Assembly (NCBI GenBank): GCA_038323655.1
Contig: JBBQHE010000029.1
Span: 1 to 27,275 of the forward strand
Length of the DNA: 27,275 bases
Direction of reading: 5' to 3'
Source: Humitalea sp038323655
Lineage (GTDB): Bacteria; Pseudomonadota; Alphaproteobacteria; Acetobacterales; Acetobacteraceae
In this document: positions 22,396 through 27,275 of the stretch, in pieces
How the letters are laid out: each line of letters begins with the position of its first letter
Numbering within the stretch: position 1 is the first letter of the stretch
Notes under the pieces: model-generated
Seen by the model: only the letters and a program-made list of their open reading frames with translations
Databases searched by the model: none
What the model was told of the DNA's origin: nothing
Program-made: the position numbers and the translations under genes

Positions 22396-23574
22396 TTACC
22401 CGACCCCACCCGGAACGCGAAGCCGGGCCAAGGCCGTCATCGCGCCCCCGGCGAGCAGACCCCAGAACGCCCCGCCGATGCCGAAGGCGGTGAGCCCCGA
22501 TCCGGTCACCAGGAAGCAGACCACCGCCGCATCGCGCCGCGCGGGGTCGGCCAGGGCCGCCGCCAGGCTACCGCTGAAGGCGCCCAGCAAGGCCAGCCCC
22601 GCCACGGCCTGGACCAGCACGGGCGGGGCCGAGGCGGCAAGGGCCGCGGCCGGACCGGCCAAGACGCCAAAGACGCAGTACGCCGCCCCGGCGACAAACG
22701 CCGCCCACCAGCGTCGCCGCGGGTCGGGATGCGCATCGGGCCCTGCGCAAAGAGCCGCGGTGATCGCTGCCAGGTTCACGGCATGCCCGCCGAACCAGGC
22801 CGCTCCCAGGCTGGCCACGCCCGTCGCCCGCAGCAGCGGCAAGGGGTCGGGGTGGTAGCCATTGGCCGCCAGCACCGCCAGGCCCGGCAGGTTCTGCGAC
22901 GCCATGGTCACCAGGAACAGCGGCAGGGCGATGCCCAGCATGGCAGCGGGATCAAGGACCGGCAGCACCAGCACGGGCCAGGACCAGAGCACGTCGGGCG
23001 GCGCCCCCTGCGGGCCCAGTATCAGCGCCGCCACCATCGCCACCCCGGCCGCGACCGGCACCGCCCAGAGCCGCGCCAGCCGCAGCATCACCGCCCAGGC
23101 CAGCACCACCGCCAGCCCCGCCACGGGTGCGGCGGCCACCGCCCGAACCGGCGCCAGGCACAGCCCCAGCAACACCCCGGCCAGCATCGCGTTGGCCAGC
23201 GGCGCCGGGATTGCCGCCACCGCCCGGCCGAGCGGCCGCCACATCCCGGCAGCCACGATCAGCAAACCGCACCCCAGGAAGGCCCCGACAGCGGCGGCGA
23301 AGCCTGCCGTCGCCCCGGTCGCCGCCAGCAGCGCCGCCCCGGGCGTGGACCAGGCGATGCTGACCGGCATCCGCAGCCGCCAGGACAGGAACATCGCCGG
23401 CAGCCCCATGCCGATGCTGAGCGCCATCAGCCCCGCCGAGGCCTGGGCGGGCGTCGCCCCCACCGCCGTCAACCCGGCCAGCACCACTGCAAAACTCGAC
23501 AGCACGCCGACCAGCGCCGAGAGCAGCCCCGCCCCGGTCGCCTGGAAGGAGGCCTCGGCCCAGGCCGTTCTCAC
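22396..23574 (-). CDS. benE: BenE family (benzoate/H+ symporter-like) transporter
   Basis: Inner-membrane protein of 392 residues with about 12 hydrophobic helices. It shows the BenE family pattern: SIAWSTPGAALLA in the first third and, in the second half, VTMASQNLPGLAVLAANGYHP followed by GAAWFGGHAVNLAAITAALCAG (key parts ASQNLPG and GGHAVNLAAITAA). Benzoate is the known substrate for the Acinetobacter founder only; most relatives are uncharacterised and no aromatic catabolism genes are here, so the substrate is open. The GTG at 23574 begins MRTAWAEASFQATGAG. It is wedged between dgt (10 nt gap) and argS (10 nt gap) on the same strand, interrupting a usually direct dgt-argS neighbourhood. 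Confidence 0.85.
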   Translation of the reverse strand: MRTAWAEASFQATGAGLLSALVGVLSSFAVVLAGLTAVGATPAQASAGLMALSIGMGLPAMFLSWRLRMPVSIAWSTPGAALLAATGATAGFAAAVGAFLGCGLLIVAAGMWRPLGRAVAAIPAPLANAMLAGVLLGLCLAPVRAVAAAPVAGLAVVLAWAVMLRLARLWAVPVAAGVAMVAALILGPQGAPPDVLWSWPVLVLPVLDPAAMLGIALPLFLVTMASQNLPGLAVLAANGYHPDPLPLLRATGVASLGAAWFGGHAVNLAAITAALCAGPDAHPDPRRRWWAAFVAGAAYCVFGVLAGPAAALAASAPPVLVQAVAGLALLGAFSGSLAAALADPARRDAAVVCFLVTGSGLTAFGIGGAFWGLLAGGAMTALARLRVPGGVG

Positions 23575-23584
23575 CGCACTTGTC

Positions 23585-24754
23585 TCACCCGGGCACGTCG
23601 GGGTCGGTCAGGCGGCGGTTTTCCTCCAGCGCGAAGCGGTCGGTCATGCCAGCAATCCAGTCGCAGACCGCGTAGGCGCATTGCGCCGTGCCGGCTTCCC
23701 CGGCCCGGGCCTGCCAGTCGGGCGGCAGCATCTGCGGCCCGCCGTGCAGCAGGCTGAACAGCATCTGCACCACGCGCTTGGATTTCTGGGCGGTACGATT
23801 GACCCGCCAATGCCGGTACATCCGGTGCCACAGGAAATCCCGCAAGGGGGCGTTCAGCGCCAGCATGGCGGGGCTGAAGGCGATCACGGGCCGGGCCGCG
23901 GCGCGAATTTCCGCGACGCTGGCCGGCGCCAGGGCGGCGATGCGGCGCCCCGCTTCATCCACCACATCGCCCACCATGCGGTTGATGACGCGGCGTATCG
24001 CCTCCGGCGCCAACCGATCGGGGGCCATGTCGGGCTTGGCGCGGCGGGCCTCGGCCAGGGCTTCGCCGAACAGCGGCAGGACGGCCGCTTCCTCCAGCGT
24101 GAACAGCCCGGCGCGCAGCCCGTCGTCCAGGTCGTGGTTGTTGTAGGCGATGTCGTCGGCGATGGCGGCGACCTGGGCCTCGGCGCTGGCGTGGCTCGAC
24201 AATTCCAGCGGGTGCCGCGCGTCATAGGCCGCGATATAGGGCGCGGGCCGCCGCAGCGGGCCGTTGTGCTTGGCCAGGCCCTCCAGCGTCTCCCAGGTCA
24301 GGTTCAGCCCGTCGAAGCCGCCGTAGCGGGCCTCAAGATGCGTCACAGCCTTCAGGCTCTGGGCATTGTGATCGAAGCCACCAAAGGGCTTCATCGCGCC
24401 GTTCAGCGCCTCCTCCCCGGCATGGCCGAAGGGCGGGTGGCCGAGGTCATGGGCCAAGGCCAGGGCCTCGGCCAGGTCTTCGTCCAGCCGCAGGCGGCGG
24501 GCGATGGCGCGGGCGATCTGCGCGACCTCCAGGCTATGGGTCAGCCGGGTCCGGAAGGCGTCGCCTTCGTGATAGACGAAGACCTGGGTCTTGTACTGCA
24601 GCCGCCGGAACGCGGTGCTGTGGATGATGCGGTCGCGGTCGCGCGCATAGGGGCTGCGGGACAGGTCTGCCGCCTCGGGGTGCAGGCGCCCGCGGCTCTG
24701 GTCCGGGCGGACGGCCCAGGGGGCGAGTTGGGCCAGGCCGGAGGAAGGGGGCAT
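23585..24754 (-). CDS. dgt: Deoxyguanosinetriphosphate triphosphohydrolase-like protein
   Basis: HD-domain hydrolase that releases triphosphate from dNTPs, helping set the dNTP pool. The 389-residue form is the short, type 2 kind common in alphaproteobacteria. The motifs are complete: YARDRDRIIHSTAFRRL near residue 36, H73 in RLTHSLEV, the HD pair at 102-103 in LAHDLGHPPFGH, the ADDIAYNNHDLDDG segment with its Asp, and YRHWRVNRT downstream. The ATG at 24754 is preferred to a TTG at 24790. It is divergent from erpA over 105 nt, in which I could not recognise a firm promoter. It appears to lead the long minus-strand run. Confidence 0.94.
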   Translation of the reverse strand: MPPSSGLAQLAPWAVRPDQSRGRLHPEAADLSRSPYARDRDRIIHSTAFRRLQYKTQVFVYHEGDAFRTRLTHSLEVAQIARAIARRLRLDEDLAEALALAHDLGHPPFGHAGEEALNGAMKPFGGFDHNAQSLKAVTHLEARYGGFDGLNLTWETLEGLAKHNGPLRRPAPYIAAYDARHPLELSSHASAEAQVAAIADDIAYNNHDLDDGLRAGLFTLEEAAVLPLFGEALAEARRAKPDMAPDRLAPEAIRRVINRMVGDVVDEAGRRIAALAPASVAEIRAAARPVIAFSPAMLALNAPLRDFLWHRMYRHWRVNRTAQKSKRVVQMLFSLLHGGPQMLPPDWQARAGEAGTAQCAYAVCDWIAGMTDRFALEENRRLTDPDVPG

Positions 24755-24859
24755 TTGCGCAAGGTGGCAGGACCGCCCCGAGTCCCGCAATGCGCCGGGG
24801 CTTGCCTTTTACCAGCGGTGGCGAGGGCCTATGTTGGCTGAGACAGGAGTTCCCCCCCG

Positions 24860-25207
24860 ATGCCCGACGGCCATACCGCCCCGTCCCCCTTCCGTGCCAC
24901 CCCGCGCGCCATCGCCGAGGCTGTGGCCATCGCCGCCCGCCAGGGACAGCCAGATGCGCGGCTGCGCGTGTCGGTCGAGGCCGGGGGCTGTTCCGGCTTC
25001 CAGTACCGTTTCGCACTGGATGACGCGACACCCGCGGCCGATGACCTGGTGGTATCGGGGCGGGTGGTGGTGGATGCCGTCTCACTGGATCTGTTGGCGG
25101 GCTCCGAACTCGATTGGAACGATGCGTTGATCGGCGCACATTTTGCCATCCAGAACCCGCAGGCGGTGAGCGGCTGCGGCTGCGGCGCTTCCTTCTCCGT
25201 CGGCTGA
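24860..25207 (+). CDS. erpA: A-type iron-sulfur carrier protein, ErpA/IscA-like
   Basis: Small scaffold/carrier that delivers Fe-S clusters to target proteins. The 115-residue product has the three cluster cysteines C44, C106 and C108 in the classic settings GGCSGFQY and SGCGCGASFSV. The FQY following the first Cys and the gene neighbourhood dgt-erpA-xth favour ErpA over IscA or SufA, but the subtypes are close. About 14 extra residues (Pro/Ala-rich) precede the domain. The ATG at 24860 has AGGAG about 10 nt upstream. xth follows after 18 nt on the same strand. A TATGTT at 24830 could be a -10 box but no matching -35 is seen. Confidence 0.92.
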   Translation: MPDGHTAPSPFRATPRAIAEAVAIAARQGQPDARLRVSVEAGGCSGFQYRFALDDATPAADDLVVSGRVVVDAVSLDLLAGSELDWNDALIGAHFAIQNPQAVSGCGCGASFSVG

Positions 25208-25225
25208 CGGCCGGCGTCGTAGCCG

Positions 25226-25996
25226 ATGCTGCTCGCAAGTTTCAACGTCAATTCCGTGCGCGCGCGCATCGCGCATCTGCGCCGCTTCCTGCAACGACAT
25301 CAGCCGGATGTGGTGTTCCTGCAGGAACTGAAGTGCAAGACCGAAGAGTTCCCGGCGATGGACCTGCTCGACCTCGGCTACCGCAGCCACGCGGTGGGCC
25401 AGCCGGGCGGGCGCAACGGGGTCGCGGTGGTGGCGCGCATCCCTTTCTCCGTTACGGCCGAGGCGCTCCCTGACGGCCCGGAGGACACCCATGCGCGCTA
25501 CGTCGAGGTCGACGCCGCGGGACTTCGGCTGGGCGGGCTCTACCTGCCGAACGGCAATTCGGGGGGCGATGACGGCTATGCCTACAAGCTGCGCTGGATG
25601 GCGCGGCTGCGGGTACTGGCCATGGAGCGGCTGGAGGCCGGCTTGCCGCTCGCACTCCTCGGCGACTTCAACGTCTGCCCGACCGATGCGGATCTGTCGC
25701 CCGGCGTGCTGAAGCCGACCGACGCGCTGATGCGCCCCGAAACCCGCGCCGCCTGGCGTAGCCTGGTGAACCTGGGCCTGACCGATGCCATGCGGGCCCT
25801 GCACCCCAATGATGCGCCCTGGACCTATTGGGACTATGGCCCCGCCTTCGACACCAACCGGGGCCTGCGGATCGATCATGCGCTGTTGTCGGCCGACCTG
25901 GCCGAACGGCTGGTCGCGGCTGAGGTGGACACCACCGCGCGGGCCGAAGCGCAGCCCTCCGACCATGCGCCGGTTCTGTTCCGACTGGACGACTGA
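25226..25996 (+). CDS. xth: Exodeoxyribonuclease III (AP endonuclease)
   Basis: Class II AP endonuclease and 3'-exonuclease of base excision repair. The 256-residue product begins MLLASFNVNSVRARIAHLRR with the conserved Asn, has the metal-binding Glu in FLQELKC, YLPNGNSG, the catalytic LGDFNVCP, the RIDHALLS segment and the final SDHAPV with the catalytic Asp-His. All are intact, so the enzyme should be active. The length matches Xth (about 260). The start at 25226 is 18 nt after the erpA stop, so the two are probably cotranscribed. After its stop there are 88 nt to the next gene without a clear terminator. Confidence 0.95.
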   Translation: MLLASFNVNSVRARIAHLRRFLQRHQPDVVFLQELKCKTEEFPAMDLLDLGYRSHAVGQPGGRNGVAVVARIPFSVTAEALPDGPEDTHARYVEVDAAGLRLGGLYLPNGNSGGDDGYAYKLRWMARLRVLAMERLEAGLPLALLGDFNVCPTDADLSPGVLKPTDALMRPETRAAWRSLVNLGLTDAMRALHPNDAPWTYWDYGPAFDTNRGLRIDHALLSADLAERLVAAEVDTTARAEAQPSDHAPVLFRLDD

Positions 25997-26084
25997 GACC
26001 ACCCGCGCAACCTTCCAACCGGGGGGACGTTACCAAGGCCTCGGGCGCACACCTCGCGCGTCCGCATCCCTGCGGGAGTTTCCC

Positions 26085-26678
26085 ATGACCCATCTTGCCC
26101 TGAACCGACGCGTCCTGCTGGGCGCCGGCGCAGCACTGCTTGCCAGCCCGGCCATCCTGCGCGCCCAGACCGCGCCGCGTGACCTGGCCGGCACCCTCGC
26201 CGCCGACGCCGACATCGCCCGCTTCGGCCAGATCGCCGAACGCACCAACCTCGGCCCGCGCCTCAAGGGCAGCCAGCCGCTGACCGTCTTCGCGCCCAGC
26301 ATGGCCGCCTGGAATGCCGTGCCGACGCCGCTGTTGCAGGACCTGCTGGGCTCGAGCCAGGGCAGCAGCGCAAGTTCCGCCGACCCGGTGCGCCTGGCCG
26401 CGCTGGTCGGCATTCACATCGTCGAAGGTTCGCATTCGGCCGCCAGCCTCAAGGACCGCGTGCAGGATGTGCGGACGCTGAACGGTGGCCTGGTGCGCCT
26501 GGATGGCCGTGCGGTGCCGCCGACCATCGCGGTGACCGCGCCCGAAGGCGGGCCGCGCGGCAATAATCAGACGGGCGTCGGCGGCTTCAACGTGCAGGCG
26601 CCGGCGAAGATCACGCGCGCCGACATCATGGCGTCGAACGGCATGATCCACATCATCGACGGCGTCCTGCTGCCCTGA
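26085..26678 (+). CDS. Secreted fasciclin-domain protein
   Basis: The 197-residue protein has an N-terminal export signal with paired arginines (NRRVLLGAGAALLASPAI, R8-R9, cleavage near AILRA-QT), which could be read by either Tat or Sec. The rest is one FAS1 (fasciclin) domain: LAGTLAADADIARFGQIAERT at the start, LTVFAPSMAAWNAVP (the F-A-P-x-x-x-A-W/F box) and VGIHIVEGSH, ending with the second conserved box ADIMASNGMIHIIDGVLLP (key part NGMIHIIDGVL). FAS1 proteins mediate adhesion or matrix contacts; no specific role can be set here. The ATG at 26085 has GGGAG 6 nt upstream. It converges on the acyl-CoA dehydrogenase gene with 25 nt between stops. Confidence 0.9.
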   Translation: MTHLALNRRVLLGAGAALLASPAILRAQTAPRDLAGTLAADADIARFGQIAERTNLGPRLKGSQPLTVFAPSMAAWNAVPTPLLQDLLGSSQGSSASSADPVRLAALVGIHIVEGSHSAASLKDRVQDVRTLNGGLVRLDGRAVPPTIAVTAPEGGPRGNNQTGVGGFNVQAPAKITRADIMASNGMIHIIDGVLLP

Positions 26679-26684
26679 TCGCGG

Positions 26685-26712
26685 CCGGGCTGGCGCCTTA
26701 GCGTCAGCCCGG
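26685..26712. terminator. Convergent hairpin after the fasciclin gene and at the acyl-CoA dehydrogenase 3' end
   Basis: CCGGGCTGGCGC (26685-26696) pairs with GCGTCAGCCCGG (26701-26712) over 12 bp with one G-T wobble and the tetraloop CTTA. It begins 6 nt after the fasciclin stop and contains the stop codon of the opposing gene (26704-26706). No T-run on either side, but the stem is very stable and well placed. Confidence 0.6.
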
Positions 26713-27275
26713 AAGCTCCAGCACGTTCTTCGCGATGATGTTCCGCTGGATTTCGTTGCTGCCGCCGTAGATCGTGCTCGGCCGCGCATTGATGAAGATA
26801 CCGGCCGGGTGCAGGTCGCGGTTGCCGTCCATCGGTTCCAGCAGCCCGGCGTTTTCACCAGCGACTTCCAGCAGCGCATCGGTGATGCGCTGGTAGAGTT
26901 CGGACTGGATCACCTTCAGCATCGAGACATCCGGCGGCAGGCCTTCGCCGCGGCGCAGTTTTTCGACGTAGGTTTCGTAGAGCGCCTTCAGGTCTTCCAG
27001 TTCCAGCCAAAGCCTTGCGAAGGAATCCTGGAAACCGGGATCCTCCGCGACCCCCATCCTTTCGCCCAGCAGCTTCAGCCGTTCCAGCGCATGCGCAGAT
27101 TGCTTGGGCGAGCCCAGGTGGATGCGCTCGAACCCCAGAAGCGCCTTGGCCATGGTCCAGCCCTTGTTGGACTCGCCCACAAGATTGCCGGCCGGCACGC
27201 GCACATTGTCGAAGAAGACTTCGCAGAACTCGTCATGCAGGTCGAGGTTGATGATCGGGCGCACGGTGATGCCAG
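26704..27275 (-). CDS. Acyl-CoA dehydrogenase, C-terminal part (5' end outside window)
   Basis: FAD-dependent acyl-CoA dehydrogenase, oxidising an acyl-CoA with transfer of electrons to ETF. About 190 residues are visible; the frame is open to the right edge and begins ITVRPIINLDLHDEF, so the gene continues beyond the window. Family marks are VFFDNVRVPAGNLVGESNKGW (end of the beta domain; core VRVPAGNLVGE), GWTMAKALLGFERIHLG, and the C-terminal helical domain with IYGGSNEIQRNIIAKNVLELPG (key part YGGSNEIQRN). The catalytic Glu region cannot be judged with confidence from this fragment, and the substrate is unknown. It is convergent with the fasciclin gene. Confidence 0.93.
   Translation of the reverse strand, partial: GITVRPIINLDLHDEFCEVFFDNVRVPAGNLVGESNKGWTMAKALLGFERIHLGSPKQSAHALERLKLLGERMGVAEDPGFQDSFARLWLELEDLKALYETYVEKLRRGEGLPPDVSMLKVIQSELYQRITDALLEVAGENAGLLEPMDGNRDLHPAGIFINARPSTIYGGSNEIQRNIIAKNVLELPG

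Noticed and set aside
22862..24841. A plus-strand open frame of 659 codons antisense to benE and dgt
   Set aside because: No recognisable domain; low-complexity Gln/Gly/Arg composition typical of shadow frames. benE and dgt on the other strand have complete motifs.
24755..24859. Promoter for erpA/dgt in their divergent gap
   Set aside because: A TATGTT at 24830 looks like a -10 box, but no -35 at proper spacing was found on either strand, so it is not listed as a feature.
1..27275. Mobile elements, tRNA or rRNA genes, prophage
   Set aside because: No transposase, integrase, terminal repeats, tRNA cloverleaf pattern or rRNA sequence was seen; the genes are mostly housekeeping with uniform codon use.

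Overview
This window looks like an ordinary, densely packed piece of alphaproteobacterial chromosome, most likely from Rhodospirillales/Acetobacteraceae. The evidence is the high GC content (judged by eye, not computed), the strong third-position GC bias and the gene order. Much of the right half follows the conserved alphaproteobacterial block xth-erpA-dgt-argS-SPOR-nagZ-scpA-scpB-tat-serS. Gene order and family recognition here come from reading the translations, not from database searches. I saw no tRNA, rRNA, CRISPR array, insertion sequence or prophage, and no gene-free stretch longer than about 160 bases.

Layout. 1-3120 (+): the 3' part of carB, then greA and a threonine dehydratase with an ACT domain, the last two overlapping by 8 nt. 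3121-4194 (-): bifunctional Ada, divergent from an MFS exporter (4352-5527, +). 5583-7674 (+): a two-gene putative DNA repair module, a radical SAM protein with a helix-hairpin-helix tail followed by a DUF4130/TIGR03915-type protein that stands alone without the uracil-DNA glycosylase-like UdgX domain it often accompanies. 7667-8482 (-): a squalene/phytoene-synthase-fold protein that looks like the complex I assembly factor NDUFAF6. 8592-9230 (+): iron superoxide dismutase. 9285-10078 (-): yajC followed by a small secreted protein with an Ivy-like C-x-P-x-x-C loop. 10157-12818 (+): a translationally coupled trio of DUF815 AAA+ ATPase, NAPE-PLD-like metallo-hydrolase and FkbM methyltransferase.

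12815-24754 (-): a long, tightly coupled run read as dgt-benE-argS-SPOR-nagZ-M50 peptidase-scpA-scpB-ABC ATPase, then tatB-tatC-serS. It joins nucleotide pool control, arginyl- and seryl-tRNA charging, peptidoglycan recycling, chromosome condensation and Tat export. It departs from the usual order at three points: benE lies between dgt and argS, an M50 protease lies between nagZ and scpA, and an orphan ABC ATPase sits where tatA is expected. 24860-26678 (+): A-type Fe-S carrier, exonuclease III and a secreted fasciclin-domain protein. 26704-27275 (-): the 3' part of an acyl-CoA dehydrogenase.

The most interesting parts are the radical SAM/DUF4130 pair of unknown chemistry, the absence of tatA from the tat locus, the DUF815/metallo-hydrolase/FkbM trio, and the apparent loss of secD-secF from beside yajC.
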